The translations under genes and the position numbers were made by a program. Positions 47,349 to 58,928 of a stretch of 64,000 nucleotides of DNA are shown in pieces; within the stretch, counting starts at the first letter, position 1; each line of letters opens with the position of its first letter. Below the pieces are notes generated by a model, which made no database searches, was not told the origin of the DNA, and worked only from the letters and a program-made list of their open reading frames with translations. The stretch is from Rhizobiaceae bacterium (GTDB taxonomy: Bacteria > Pseudomonadota > Alphaproteobacteria > Rhizobiales > Rhizobiaceae): assembly GCA_017643025.1 (NCBI GenBank), contig JAEPOG010000002.1:62001-126000 (forward strand), given 5' to 3'.

Positions 47349-48223
47349 GCTCCGGCAAGTCGATGCTGGCGCAGCGACTGCCGTCCATCCTGCCGCCGTT
47401 GCTGCCCGGAGAACTGCTTGAAGTCTCAATGGTTTCGTCGATTGCAGGCGAGCTCGACGAAGGCAAGTTGTCTGACCGCCGTCCCTTCCGCGCGCCGCAC
47501 CATTCGGCCTCGATGGCAGCCATGGTGGGCGGAGGGCTGCGGGTGCGGCCCGGCGAAGTTTCGCTTGCCCATTGCGGCGTGCTTTTTCTCGACGAATTCC
47601 CCGAATTCACGCCGCAGGTGCTGGATTCGCTGCGCCAGCCGCTCGAAACCGGCGAATGCATGATCGCACGCGCCAACCACCGCGTGACCTATCCGGCGCG
47701 GTTCCAGCTGGTTGCCGCTATGAACCCTTGCCGCTGCGGCATGGCCGGCGAGCCGGGGCACCGCTGCGCCCGCGGCCCGCGTTGCCAGTCGGACTATCAG
47801 GCGCGCATTTCGGGTCCGTTGATGGACCGGATCGACATCCGGGTCGATGTACCGGCCGTATCGGCCTCCGACCTGATCCGGCCGGGACAGTCCGAAACGA
47901 GCGCGGCGATTGCCGAACGGGTTGCCGGGGCGCGCGCACGCCAGCGCGAGCGTGCGGCTTCGCTCGATCTCCGGCCAGGCACGACCAACGCGCATCTTGG
48001 CAACAGGGTGATCGAGGAGATCGCGCGGCCCGATCCGGCCGGCGCGAGGTTGCTGGAGGACGCCAGCGAGAAACTGGGCTTTTCGGCCCGCGCCTATCAT
48101 CGCGTACTCAAGGTGGCGCGCACGCTGGCGGATCTCGACGGAGCCGAAACCGTCGGGCGGATTCATCTCGCCGAAGCGATCTCGTACAGGATTGCAAGCG
48201 ACCGTCTGGCGGTTGCAGCGTAA
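47330..48223 (+). pseudogene. comM: comM (yifB) C-terminal part, cut off by the mobile element
   Basis: 297 codons beginning LMVGPPGSGKSMLAQRLPS, so the Walker A motif is just right of the junction. FRAPHHSASMAAMVGG, LFLDEFPEF (Walker B) and RFQLVAAMNPC follow, and the C-terminal Mg-chelatase-like helical part ends the gene. Joined to 39949-40589 it makes an uninterrupted 510-codon comM, the normal length. An ATG at 47327 would allow the fragment to be translated if transcribed, but it lacks the N-terminal domain. Confidence 0.93.
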
Positions 48224-48254
48224 TTTGGTCAGAAATGGCTGGCGCTAGGCCGCG

Positions 48255-48875
48255 TCAGTTGCTGACGGAGCCGACCAGCGTTGACCTCTCGTCGCGCAGG
48301 GACACCCAGCGGCCGGTGTGGTAGCTGGCCTGGCGCTTGAGGAAGCGGTAGCCGGTGTCGCGCCAGCTGCGCACTTCGTCGTTGAGATTGTCGAGGATGA
48401 AGTCGCCCCTGTCGGTGCGCACCGTCAGCACGGCATGGCCCTCGCCGTCGGGCTTGCGCACAACGGTGATCAGCAGGTTGGACAGCGAAATGCCGGCCCG
48501 GTTGAGGCGGCGGCGCTTCTCCAGCGCATAGTCCTCGCAATCGCCGGCGCCGACATCGGGATAGGTCCAGACCTCGTCGCGCCCGTAAATGTCGATATCG
48601 TTCAGCGGCCGAACCGCGCGGTTGACGGTACGATTTGTCTCGGAAATACGCGCCAGGACTGCCTGGCTGAGATGAAGCGGGCCGTTGTCACGCGGCCGAA
48701 TGGCGCATTCGGCAGGGCTGACCTTGCAGAATTCGTAGTGACCGATCGGTTGGGATGTCTGGCGCCCGGCGACCAGGGCGTCCAGCTCGGTCGCCAGCGG
48801 CTGCCCGCCGCCCAGCAGAATCAGAACAAGTACGCCGCCCAGTCGCGCCAAAGATGCGCGAAAAGAGAGAGACAT
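48255..48875 (-). CDS. Transglutaminase-like cysteine peptidase (BTLCP)
   Basis: 206 residues with a signal peptide (MSLSFRASLARLGGVLVLILLGGGQPLA). The catalytic Cys lies in GAGDCEDYALEKRR, the His in GEGHAVLTV and the Asp in ILDNLNDEV. These are the BTLCP pattern, also found in LapG, which cleaves the LapA adhesin. No LapA or LapD is in the window, so the substrate is open. Met 48875 is preferred over 48905 because the signal peptide starts there. Confidence 0.88.
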   Translation of the reverse strand: MSLSFRASLARLGGVLVLILLGGGQPLATELDALVAGRQTSQPIGHYEFCKVSPAECAIRPRDNGPLHLSQAVLARISETNRTVNRAVRPLNDIDIYGRDEVWTYPDVGAGDCEDYALEKRRRLNRAGISLSNLLITVVRKPDGEGHAVLTVRTDRGDFILDNLNDEVRSWRDTGYRFLKRQASYHTGRWVSLRDERSTLVGSVSN

Positions 48876-48994
48876 TACGCCGGCCCCCAAGCCCGCTCTC
48901 CGCAATTAACGGAAAATTAGTGATTCGGGGGCGGCGCTGTCAATTCAAGCCGGGGGTGAAATGGCGGAATGGTTACTTGCGTGGCCGAAAGGCC

Positions 48995-50266
48995 TCAGCT
49001 CCTGCGCGACGCGGCGCGTTCCTTCACCGGCGCATTGGCCTTGCCGTGGGTGCGGATGAAGTCCGTGATACGCGGCGCAATATCGGCGCGGAAGCGCGAG
49101 CCGTTGAACACGCCATAGTGCCCAACCTTGGGCTGGACATAGTGGGCGCGCTTGGACTCCGGAATATTCACGCACAGGTCGTGCGCCGCCTCCGTCTGGC
49201 CCAGGCCAGAGATGTCGTCGTTCTCGCCCTCGACGGTCAGCAGCGCGACGTTTCGAATGGCCGAGGGGTCGACCCTTTCGCCGCGGTGCATCATCTCGCC
49301 TTTCGGCAAGGCGTGGCGGACGAAGACGGTCTCTACTGTCTGCAGGTAGAATTCTGCCGCCAGATCCATGACCGCCAGGTACTCGTCGTAGAATTCGCGG
49401 TGCTTCTCCGCCGAATCGCCGTCGTCCTTCACAAGGTGCATGAAGAAGTCTTTGTGGGCGATCAGGTGGCGGTCGAGGTTCATGGACATGAAGCCCGAAA
49501 GCTGCAGGAAGCCGGGGTAGACCGGACGCCCGAAGCCCGGGTGCGGCCATGGCACCTGGGTGATGACGTTATCCTTAAACCAGTCCATTCCCTTCTCCTC
49601 GGCGAGAAGGTTGACGGCGGTCGGGTTGCGCCTGGTGTCGATCGGCCCGCCCATGAGCGTCATGGTCGAGGGCGCCGCGTCATCGCCGCGCGCCTCCATG
49701 ACCGATACGGCCGAAAGCACGGGAACGGAGGGCTGGCAGACGGCGATCACATGGGTGTCCGGGCCGAGGAAACGCAGCATGTCGATGACGTAATCGACAT
49801 AGTCGTCAAGGTCGAACGGCCCGTCCGACAGCGGCACCATGCGCGCGTCTGCCCAGTCGGTGATGAATACCTCCGCGCGCGGCAGGAAGGTCTCCACCGT
49901 GCCGCGCAACAACGTCGCGTAATGGCCAGACATCGGCGCGACGATCAGGATGCGCGGGTCGGGTCGGTGATTGGGCGGCAGCTTGCGTTCGAAATGGACA
50001 AGGTCGCAGAAGGGCTTCTTCCACACGACTTTTTCCTTCACCGGCACCGGGACGAAGTTGACCTGGGTTTCGCTGATGCCGAATTCAGGCTTGGCGTAGC
50101 GGCGTGTCGTGCGCTCGAAGAGCTCGGCTGCGCCCGCGACCGAACGGCCGAACATCGTGTGAGAAGCGGGATTCAGCGGGTGGCTGTAGAAGAGCTTCAC
50201 CGCATCCGCGAATGCCCGGTATGGCTGCAGGGCGGCATGATTGAGTTCGTACAGCTGATAGAACAT
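48995..50266 (-). CDS. phaZ: Intracellular polyhydroxyalkanoate depolymerase
   Basis: 423 residues from Met 50266, giving the family N-terminus MFYQLYELNHAALQPYRAFAD. VICVCQPS-type nucleophile elbow: HVIAVCQPSVPVL places a Cys where lipases have Ser, as reported for intracellular PhaZ enzymes. GHYATLLRGTVETFLP and the late HYVQPKVGHYGVFNGSRF (His) complete the picture. It breaks down stored PHB granules during carbon starvation. Confidence 0.92.
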   Translation of the reverse strand: MFYQLYELNHAALQPYRAFADAVKLFYSHPLNPASHTMFGRSVAGAAELFERTTRRYAKPEFGISETQVNFVPVPVKEKVVWKKPFCDLVHFERKLPPNHRPDPRILIVAPMSGHYATLLRGTVETFLPRAEVFITDWADARMVPLSDGPFDLDDYVDYVIDMLRFLGPDTHVIAVCQPSVPVLSAVSVMEARGDDAAPSTMTLMGGPIDTRRNPTAVNLLAEEKGMDWFKDNVITQVPWPHPGFGRPVYPGFLQLSGFMSMNLDRHLIAHKDFFMHLVKDDGDSAEKHREFYDEYLAVMDLAAEFYLQTVETVFVRHALPKGEMMHRGERVDPSAIRNVALLTVEGENDDISGLGQTEAAHDLCVNIPESKRAHYVQPKVGHYGVFNGSRFRADIAPRITDFIRTHGKANAPVKERAASRRS

Positions 50267-50379
50267 CTGGCCCCAATCTGGTCGCCTCACCGGAGATCGT
50301 CATGCCGGCCGGTCGAGGCGCCAATGTTATGCGGCAAAACTAAGCACTGAATTGTTGCATTGCAACAATAAACGCCACA

Positions 50380-50949
50380 TTAAGGCTTCCCTGGCGGAAG
50401 CAGCGGCAGGATCATCAGCACGCGCTTCGCCGGGTCAATGCCATCGGGCACCTCGCGCCGGAACGCCTCTGCAAGCGCTAGCGGCGCGTCAGCGAGCGGC
50501 ATTTCGCGGAATCCAAGGGTCTCGTAGAAGGGCCGGTTAAACGGGATGTCCCTGAATGTGGACAGGCTGACACCGGCCGCGCCCGTATTTTGCGCTGCGG
50601 CAATCACTGCACGGACAAGCGCTCGCCCCAACCCCTGCCGTCCGTGATTCGGATGCACCGAAAGCTCGCGCAGATGCGACCAGTCGCCCAATCTGATGGC
50701 AACGGCGTAGCCGACCGGCGCATCGTTTGCCCCGGCAGCCACGAACACCGCACCGTCGCCAATCATCTCGCGAAATGAGACTACGTCGGGAAAGCCGTCT
50801 TCGGCGAGTTCGGGATAGCCGTGATCGGCGAACAGCAGACAGGCAGCGTTTTCGACCGTCACCAGTTGCGCATCGTCACCGGGCAGGCGGTCGCGAATCG
50901 CATAGCCCGGCGGACACACCGGCAGTTCGGTACCCGCGTTAGTCGACAC
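50380..50949 (-). CDS. GNAT-family acetyltransferase
   Basis: 189 residues. The core GNAT fold spans about 10-160, with LRELSVHPNHGRQGLGRALVRAVIAAA as the acetyl-CoA loop (motif A, Q/RxxGxG/A) and FYETLGFREMPL as motif B. The acceptor is unknown. It overlaps the end of the upstream DUF1330 gene by 11 bases, so the two are co-transcribed. Confidence 0.88.
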   Translation of the reverse strand: MSTNAGTELPVCPPGYAIRDRLPGDDAQLVTVENAACLLFADHGYPELAEDGFPDVVSFREMIGDGAVFVAAGANDAPVGYAVAIRLGDWSHLRELSVHPNHGRQGLGRALVRAVIAAAQNTGAAGVSLSTFRDIPFNRPFYETLGFREMPLADAPLALAEAFRREVPDGIDPAKRVLMILPLLPPGKP

Positions 50950-51232
50950 CGTCGACGATCAGCATCTCGGCGTCGGCCACCGTCACCCTGATCGCCTTCG
51001 CGGCCTGGTATTCGGCGGAGTTGTAGCAGTCGAGCGCTGCCTGCCGCGAAGGGAACTCTATCACCACGTTGCGCGCACGTGATTGGCCCTCCAGCGCATC
51101 ATAGCCGCCGCCGCGCGCCAGAAACTTCGCGCCATAGCGTTCGAATGCCGGTTTTGCAGTGGCCACGTAATCCTTGTAGCGCTCGGGGTCGCGGACATCC
51201 ACGCGCGCAATCCAGTAGCCCTTCGGCATCAC
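50939..51232 (-). CDS. DUF1330 domain protein
   Basis: 97 residues, one alpha/beta-barrel-dimer domain of the DUF1330 type: GYWIARVDVRDPERYKDYVATAKPAFERYGAKFLARGG, then VIEFPSRQAALDCYNSAEYQAAKAIR. The family is widespread and of unknown function. It has two Met codons at the start. Confidence 0.92.
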   Translation of the reverse strand: MMPKGYWIARVDVRDPERYKDYVATAKPAFERYGAKFLARGGGYDALEGQSRARNVVIEFPSRQAALDCYNSAEYQAAKAIRVTVADAEMLIVDGVD

Positions 51233-51253
51233 ATTCCTCCCTGAAGCCAGCCG

Positions 51254-51955
51254 TCAGGCGGCCGCCATTTCCTCAAGTATCGCCCGCGCTGCCTCGCTGC
51301 GATCAGGCGCGGCGACGACCGGCCTTGCGACGACCAGATGGCTTGCACCGGCGCGCAACGCATCGGCGGGCGTAGCCACGCGTTTCTGGTCGCCGGGTTC
51401 TGCTCCCGCCGGCCTGATGCCCGGCGTCACCAGCGCCATGTCCGGCCCGATGACGCGGCGCAGCTTCGCCGCCTCCGGCGCGGCGCAGACGATGCCGCCC
51501 ATGCCGGCGGCACGCGCCTGCCCGGCGCGGCGGATTGCCAGCGCCTCGGCGCCTGACGCATAACCCGCTTCTGCCAGGTCGCCATCATCCATCGAGGTCA
51601 GCACGGTTACGCCCAGCAGGCACACCCCGGAGCCGGCAGCGGCCTCTACGGCGGCGCGCATCGCCTTCGGGTAAGCGTGAAGCGTGAGCATCGTCACGCC
51701 CATTCGGGCAACGCTTTCGACGCCCTTGGCCACCGTGTTGTCGATGTCGAGCAGCTTGAGATCGAGGAAGACCTTCTTGCCGCCTGCGAGCAGGTCGCGC
51801 GCGAACTCCAGTCCGCCCGCATAGGCGAGCTGATAGCCGATCTTGTAGAAGCCGACGGTATCGCCCAGGGCCGTTACGACCCGCTCCGCGTCGCCGATCG
51901 TCGGCACGTCCAGCCCGACGATGAGGCGGTCGCGAATCTCATCCTGTATGACCAT
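51254..51955 (-). CDS. pyrF: Orotidine 5'-phosphate decarboxylase
   Basis: 233 residues. [17 protein letters not shown] carries the first Asp, [14 protein letters not shown] the catalytic Lys-Asp set, and [22 protein letters not shown] the phosphate-binding region. It makes UMP from OMP. ATG 51955 overlaps the stop of the upstream reductase gene (TGATG). The long open frame to 52009 lies inside that gene. Confidence 0.96.
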   Translation of the reverse strand: MVIQDEIRDRLIVGLDVPTIGDAERVVTALGDTVGFYKIGYQLAYAGGLEFARDLLAGGKKVFLDLKLLDIDNTVAKGVESVARMGVTMLTLHAYPKAMRAAVEAAAGSGVCLLGVTVLTSMDDGDLAEAGYASGAEALAIRRAGQARAAGMGGIVCAAPEAAKLRRVIGPDMALVTPGIRPAGAEPGDQKRVATPADALRAGASHLVVARPVVAAPDRSEAARAILEEMAAA

Positions 51956-52545
51956 CAATGTTCCACCCGCGTCGAGAGCAGCTTTGCCCGCTCTATCAGA
52001 GTCCGGCACACATTGACCATCGCCTTCGCTGGCCGCTCCTCGACGAAATTGCCGTCCTCATCGAACGCGTCGGCGCCGTTGGGAACCGAGCATTGCGGCG
52101 CGATGACCTCGCAGCCGATGTGCGCAAGCACGGCGCGCAGATGGTTGGCGCTGCGGATGCCGGCGAAATGGCCGTCGGAAGACGAGCAGATCGCCATCAC
52201 CCGCCCCGGGTACGGCTTCAACGGTTTGCCGCCATCCCGGCTTACGCGGCTCACCCAGTCGATCGTGTTCTTCACCAGCGGCGGGATGGAACCGTTATAT
52301 TCAGGCGTCGCGATCAACACGCCGTCATGCGAAGCGATGAGGCGCGCCAGCTTGTAGGCGTTCTCGGGAATGCCTTCCTCGGTCTCGAGGTCCTCGTCCA
52401 TCAGGGGAAGCGGATAGTCGGCCAGCGAAATGCGCGTCACTTCCGCGCCAAGCTCCGCCAGCTCGCGCTGCGCGATATCGGCCGTCTTGCCTGAATAGGC
52501 GCCGGTACGGACCGAACCGGCAAACACAAGAATCCTGGGTATCAT
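51955..52545 (-). CDS. NAD(P)H-dependent FMN reductase
   Basis: 196 residues with a flavodoxin-like fold: [18 protein letters not shown] binds the FMN phosphate, and [23 protein letters not shown] is the flavin-binding loop of the NADPH-dependent FMN reductase/azoreductase family. [22 protein letters not shown] follows. It reduces quinones, FMN or related electron acceptors. It is coupled to pyrF, though the metabolic link is unclear. Confidence 0.9.
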   Translation of the reverse strand: MIPRILVFAGSVRTGAYSGKTADIAQRELAELGAEVTRISLADYPLPLMDEDLETEEGIPENAYKLARLIASHDGVLIATPEYNGSIPPLVKNTIDWVSRVSRDGGKPLKPYPGRVMAICSSSDGHFAGIRSANHLRAVLAHIGCEVIAPQCSVPNGADAFDEDGNFVEERPAKAMVNVCRTLIERAKLLSTRVEH

Positions 52546-52563
52546 CGACTGCCGCCTGATCGC

Positions 52564-53187
52564 CTAGTGGCGCGGATCGGGAAGCACCGGCTCGCCGCGC
52601 GAATATAACCATAACGTCGTCGGCGGGATGTTGCGAACGATGAAGTCGAACCGCGTGACGCGGTAGTCGCCGCGGCCGGGCGGTACGGGCGAGCGCGGGC
52701 CGTAGGTGAGCTGGACGATGGGCCTTCCCGGCGGCAGCCTGTCGAGGATGCTTTCGACATAGCGGACGCGCTGCTCGACCGGGAAATTTAGCAGCGGCAC
52801 ACCCGACACAACTGTATCGAAGGTCCGTCCGGCATGTTCGCCCAGGGTGGTGTCGAGGTTGAACGCGTCGCCCTCGATGACGTTGACCCCCGGGAAGTGC
52901 TCTTTCAGGTGAGCGACGAACTCCGGCGAATACTCGACCGTAATGAGATTTTCCGGCGCAACGCCGCGGGCCAGAATGGCGCGGGTTATGACGCCGGTGC
53001 CGGGTCCGAGTTCGAGCACTGGCAGGCCTGACGTCGGATCGATGACGCTCGCCATGCGCCGCGCCGTAAACGAGCTGGTCGGGATGATCGAACCGACAGC
53101 GCGTGGCTTGTCCACCCAGCCGCGAAAAAAACGCAGCTCCTCGTCGAAGCGCGCCGCAAATTTTCGCAGGCCGGGGTGAATGGTCAT
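52564..53187 (-). CDS. pmtA: Phospholipid N-methyltransferase (PmtA type)
   Basis: 207 residues. The N-terminal helix FDEELRFFRGWVDKPRAVGSIIPTS is characteristic of rhizobial PmtA. VLELGPGTGVITRAIL is the SAM motif and VVSGVPLLNFP follows. PmtA makes phosphatidylcholine by methylating phosphatidylethanolamine three times at the membrane surface. Size and motifs match the Rhizobium/Agrobacterium form. Confidence 0.88.
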   Translation of the reverse strand: MTIHPGLRKFAARFDEELRFFRGWVDKPRAVGSIIPTSSFTARRMASVIDPTSGLPVLELGPGTGVITRAILARGVAPENLITVEYSPEFVAHLKEHFPGVNVIEGDAFNLDTTLGEHAGRTFDTVVSGVPLLNFPVEQRVRYVESILDRLPPGRPIVQLTYGPRSPVPPGRGDYRVTRFDFIVRNIPPTTLWLYSRGEPVLPDPRH

Positions 53188-53262
53188 GAACGTTCTCCTC
53201 GCATCGTTCAGATCGAACTATCTACATATGCCCTGCCGCAGGGGAAGCAAGTTCACGCCCGG

Positions 53263-54399
53263 CTATTCGCCGAATGATTCAAGGAATTCCTTCATGCGGC
53301 TGAAGAATCCGCTCGATTGCGGGCTGTTTTCCTTCGACGAAAGGCGCTCGAATTCTTCCAGAAGTTCACGCTGGCGCTTCGACAGGTTCTGCGGCGTCTC
53401 CACCGCGACCTGAATGTAGAGGTCACCGACCTGCGCCTGGCGCAACACCGGCATGCCCTTGCCCTTGAGGCGGAACTGGCGGCCGTTCTGCGACCCTTCG
53501 GGCACCTTGACGCGCGTTTGCGTGCCGTCGAGCGTGGTGACCTCGAATGAGCCGCCGAGCGCGGCGGTCGTCATCGAGATGGGCACCTTGCAGTAGAGAT
53601 CGGAGCCGTCGCGCTGGAAGAATTCGTGCGGCTTGACCGAAAGGAAGATGTAGAGGTCGCCAGTCGGGCCGCCACGCAAGCCGGCCTCGCCCTCGCCGGC
53701 AAGCCTGATGCGCGTGCCGTCCTCTATGCCTGCCGGGATGTTGACCGAAAGCGAGCGCTCCTCGGTAACTCGGCCTTGCCCGGAGCATTTCGGGCAGGGA
53801 TCGGTGATGGTCTGGCCGCGGCCCTGGCATTGCGGGCAGGTGCGCTCGATGGAGAAGAAGCCCTGGCTGGCGCGCACGCGGCCGTGACCCTGGCACATGG
53901 GGCAGGTTGTCGGCTGGGTCCCGGGCCTGGCGCCCGAACCGGAGCAATCCGTGCACTGGATCGAACTCGGCACATGAATCTGCGCCGTCTTGCCGGTGTA
54001 GGCCTCCTCGAGCGCGATCTCCATATTGTAGCGAAGGTCGGCGCCGCGCTCACGGCCGCCCGACGAACGGCGCCGGCCGGCGGCGCCCATCATGTCGCCG
54101 AATATATCCTCGAAGATGTCCGCGAAGCCGCCACCCGCGAAACCACCGCCTCCGCCGCCCATGCCGCCGTTTTCGAAGGCAGCGTGGCCGAAGCGGTCAT
54201 AGGCCGCCCGCTTCTGCGGATCGCGCAGGCAGTCATAGGCCTCATTGACTTCCTTGAACTTCTGCTCGGCGGCCGGGTCGTCAGGGTTTCGGTCGGGGTG
54301 AAAGCGCATTGCCTGCTTGCGGAAAGCGGCCTTCAGCTCTTTTTCGTCCGCGCCCCTCTGGACGCCCAGCGTTTCGTAGAAATCAGCCTTCATGGGCAT
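53263..54399 (-). CDS. dnaJ: Chaperone protein DnaJ
   Basis: 378 residues. The J domain has HPD in [17 protein letters not shown]. It is followed by a Gly/Phe-rich linker ([15 protein letters not shown]) and four CxxCxGxG zinc repeats ([32 protein letters not shown]). The C-terminal client-binding domains are normal. It stimulates the DnaK ATPase. An in-frame Met two codons downstream (54393) is an alternative start. A hairpin terminator separates it from dnaK, so it probably has its own promoter as well. Confidence 0.97.
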   Translation of the reverse strand: MPMKADFYETLGVQRGADEKELKAAFRKQAMRFHPDRNPDDPAAEQKFKEVNEAYDCLRDPQKRAAYDRFGHAAFENGGMGGGGGGFAGGGFADIFEDIFGDMMGAAGRRRSSGGRERGADLRYNMEIALEEAYTGKTAQIHVPSSIQCTDCSGSGARPGTQPTTCPMCQGHGRVRASQGFFSIERTCPQCQGRGQTITDPCPKCSGQGRVTEERSLSVNIPAGIEDGTRIRLAGEGEAGLRGGPTGDLYIFLSVKPHEFFQRDGSDLYCKVPISMTTAALGGSFEVTTLDGTQTRVKVPEGSQNGRQFRLKGKGMPVLRQAQVGDLYIQVAVETPQNLSKRQRELLEEFERLSSKENSPQSSGFFSRMKEFLESFGE

Positions 54400-54563
54400 T
54401 CTTGCCTGAACCTCGGATGCCGGCGGGTTCCGCGTCCCGCCCGCGCCTAGTCACCACGATTTAGTCAAGCGCACCGGCCGATGCCATAGTTCATCGCGCC
54501 GCCAGGCCGGTTTTTCGCACAATTCCACCTTCTGCGAGACAGCCCGACCGGTATCGCCATCGC

Positions 54564-54589
54564 AAAAAGCCCGGCGCGGAGCCGGGCTT
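54564..54589 (-). terminator. Terminator between dnaK and dnaJ
   Basis: AGCCCGGC (54569-54576) pairs with GCCGGGCT (54581-54588). Read on the minus strand it is followed by five T (54568-54564). It lies just after dnaK and would reduce read-through into dnaJ. Confidence 0.8.
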
Positions 54590-54609
54590 TCATGCGCTTT
54601 CATGACAAA

Positions 54610-56529
<1,920 letters not shown>

Positions 56530-57158
56530 TGTTCTTCTCTCCGCTAGGCAGGCTCTCAGGACCCGTTCAGGCGTTCCGTCGAAAGCCCCGTTCACACGAA
56601 TTTGCCGCTGCGGCCATCCTTTTTGGACCGCCACGCGAGTTGCGGCGTATATAAGTAGGAGATTTTTGCCATGCAAGGCGCGCGGCGCAGGTGTTTGGCA
56701 GCCGGAACATCGCGCTTAACGGCGCCACCCGTATACAACCTGTTCGCACCCGCAAAAAAAGTTTGCAGCGCGATTTCTGCCGTCAATCGAACGGGATAGG
56801 TCGAACGTGGCGCGGTCTCAGGACGGCGGCGGCCTCCCCAAGCCTTGCAATGTGGCCGATGGCCGCTAACCTGCCGCCGTCATTCCGGCCGCAACCAGCC
56901 CAACCAATGGGCACGCGCTCTCGCTGAGCGCCCCTGGTCGCGGCCCGTCGGCTCCTGCGGAACGGCCGTTTCGCATTGTCGGGCAAGCGTGCCCGTGAGC
57001 CGGCGATGCCGCGCCTCGCGCAGCCATGCGCATCGATCCCGGCGCGGTACCCAAGTCGAACTCGGGCGCGGCGGCCATTTTCAGGCCGTGTTCGCGCGCG
57101 GCCGACCCTCGCGAGGAGGGCCGGGTTTCGACGCAAATAGCGAGCGGAGAAGGAACTG
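56530..57158. other. Divergent intergenic region dnaK / betaine methyltransferase
   Basis: 629 bases with no convincing gene. The left part carries the dnaK heat-shock promoter and leader. The open frames on both strands in 56780-57180 are Arg-rich noncoding reads. The promoter of the methyltransferase gene must lie in the right part, and GGAG stands eight bases before its ATG. No clear repeat. Confidence 0.6.
56649..56677 (-). promoter_or_regulatory. RpoH (sigma-32) heat-shock promoter of dnaK
   Basis: On the minus strand, CTTG (56677-56674), an 18-base spacer and CTTATAT (56655-56649). This matches the alphaproteobacterial sigma-32 pattern CTTG-N17/18-CYTATVT. It implies a leader of about 110 bases before the dnaK start at 56529. 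Confidence 0.85.
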
Positions 57159-58856
57159 ATGGCACAATCAGCGGCACTCAAACAGACAAATGCGGAGCTC
57201 GAGCTCCAGGATCAGGCCTATGGCGACGATCCGCTGGCCGATCGCGAAACCGACCTCTATCGAGGCGAGTACATTATGTCCTTCGTCGAGAAGTGGGACG
57301 AACTGATCGACTGGACGGCGCGTGCGGAAAGCGAAGGCCAGTTCTTCATCGACGTCCTGCGCGCCCGCGGCAAGGAGACTGTGCTCGATGTCGCCTGCGG
57401 CACCGGCTTTCACTCGGTGAGGCTGAACGAAGCCGGCTTCAACGTGACATCGGCCGACGGGTCAGCGACGATGCTCGCCAAGGCGTTCGAAAACGGGCAG
57501 TCGCGCGGCCTTATCCTGAAGACAGTTCAGGCCGACTGGCGCTGGCTGAACCGCGACATCCAGGGCAAGTATGACGCGATCATCTGCCTCGGCAATTCGT
57601 TCACGCACCTGCACACCGAACAGGACAGGCGCAGGGCGCTGGCCGAATTCTACGCCGCGCTCAAACATGACGGCATCCTGATCCTCGACCAGCGCAACTA
57701 CGATTCGATCCTCGATCACGGCTTCTCGTCGAAGCACAAATACTACTATGTCGGGGACAAGGTGACGGCCGAGCCGGAGCATATCGACGACAGCCTGGTG
57801 CGGTTCAAATACAGCTTTCCGGACGGCGCCGAGTACACGCTCAATCTCTGCCCGATCCGCAAGAACTATGTGCGCAGGCTGCTGTCCGAAGCCGGCTTCC
57901 AGCGCGTGCGCACCTATGGCGACTTCCAGGAAACCTACGCCGACGACGAGCCGGATTTCTTCATCCATGTCGCCGAGAAGTCGACCATGCATCTGGTGCG
58001 CTGGGGAGGCGGCACGCGCGAAAGCGCCGCGACCGACATCCGCGACATCACCGAGGACTATTATGACGGCGACGACGCCGACACGTTCTACAGCACGGTG
58101 TGGGGCGGCGAAGACCTGCACATCGGCATCTACGAGGAAACCAAGGACATCCGAACTGCGAGCGCGGAGACAGTCGACCGCATGGCGGCGCTGCTGCCGA
58201 AGCTCGACGCCGACACCACGGTGCTCGACATCGGCGCCGGCTATGGCGGCTCGATGCGGCGCATTGTGAAGCAGACGGGCTGCGAGGCGGTTTGCCTCAA
58301 CATCTCCGAGACGCAGAACGATACCAACCGCAACAAGAATCGGCGCTCGAAGCTGGCCGACAAGATACGGGTCGTCCACGGCGTGTTCGAGGACATTCCG
58401 GAGGCCGATGCCAGCTATGACGTCGTGTGGAGCCAGGACGCCATCCTGCATTCCGACCAGCGCGAGAAGGTGCTGAGCGAGGTCTGGCGGGTGCTGAAGC
58501 CCGGGGGCCATTTCGTCTTCACCGATCCGATGCAGGCGGACGACGTGCCGGAAGGCGTGCTGCAACCGGTCTATGACCGCCTGCAGCTCAACTCGCTCGG
58601 TTCAATGCGGTTCTATCGCGAGGCGGCGCGGGCGCTCGGATTCGAGGTGCTGGAGCAGCAGGACCTGACCAGCCATCTGCGCACGCATTACGACAGGGTG
58701 CGCGAGGAGCTGGAAGCCAACTACGACAAGCTGCGCGACAGCGGTGCGTCCGCCGAATATCTCGACAAGATGGTGGTTGGCCTCAAGAACTGGGTAAAGG
58801 CCGCGGATGCCGGGCATCTGGCCTGGGGCATCCAGCTCTTCCGCAAGCCGGAATAG
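57159..58856 (+). CDS. Fused glycine/sarcosine and sarcosine/dimethylglycine methyltransferase
   Basis: 565 residues with two SAM methyltransferase domains. Domain 1 (about 30-265) has VLDVACGTGFHSVRL and IICLGNSFTHLH, typical of glycine/sarcosine N-methyltransferases (GSMT). Domain 2 (about 305-560) has VLDIGAGYGGSMRRIV, NISETQNDTNR and VWSQDAILHSDQR, typical of sarcosine/dimethylglycine N-methyltransferases (SDMT). Together they make glycine betaine from glycine in three methylations. The two activities are separate proteins in some halophiles and fused in others. The product is a compatible solute, so salt induction is likely. Confidence 0.88.
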   Translation: MAQSAALKQTNAELELQDQAYGDDPLADRETDLYRGEYIMSFVEKWDELIDWTARAESEGQFFIDVLRARGKETVLDVACGTGFHSVRLNEAGFNVTSADGSATMLAKAFENGQSRGLILKTVQADWRWLNRDIQGKYDAIICLGNSFTHLHTEQDRRRALAEFYAALKHDGILILDQRNYDSILDHGFSSKHKYYYVGDKVTAEPEHIDDSLVRFKYSFPDGAEYTLNLCPIRKNYVRRLLSEAGFQRVRTYGDFQETYADDEPDFFIHVAEKSTMHLVRWGGGTRESAATDIRDITEDYYDGDDADTFYSTVWGGEDLHIGIYEETKDIRTASAETVDRMAALLPKLDADTTVLDIGAGYGGSMRRIVKQTGCEAVCLNISETQNDTNRNKNRRSKLADKIRVVHGVFEDIPEADASYDVVWSQDAILHSDQREKVLSEVWRVLKPGGHFVFTDPMQADDVPEGVLQPVYDRLQLNSLGSMRFYREAARALGFEVLEQQDLTSHLRTHYDRVREELEANYDKLRDSGASAEYLDKMVVGLKNWVKAADAGHLAWGIQLFRKPE

Positions 58857-58879
58857 CCCGGCGACCAACTTCTGAGACG

Positions 58880-58908
58880 AAGGCGGCGGAGCGATCCGCC
58901 GCCTTTTC
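58880..58908 (+). terminator. Terminator of the betaine methyltransferase gene
   Basis: AAGGCGGCGGA (58880-58890) pairs with TCCGCCGCCTT (58895-58905), a perfect 11-bp stem with a 4-base loop, running into TTTT (58904-58907). Confidence 0.85.
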
Positions 58909-58928
58909 TGTGCTCCCAAGCTGAACGC

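Noticed and set aside
56783..57181. Minus-strand frame between dnaK and the betaine methyltransferase
   Set aside because: Arg/Ala-rich noncoding translation that overlaps the start of the methyltransferase gene.
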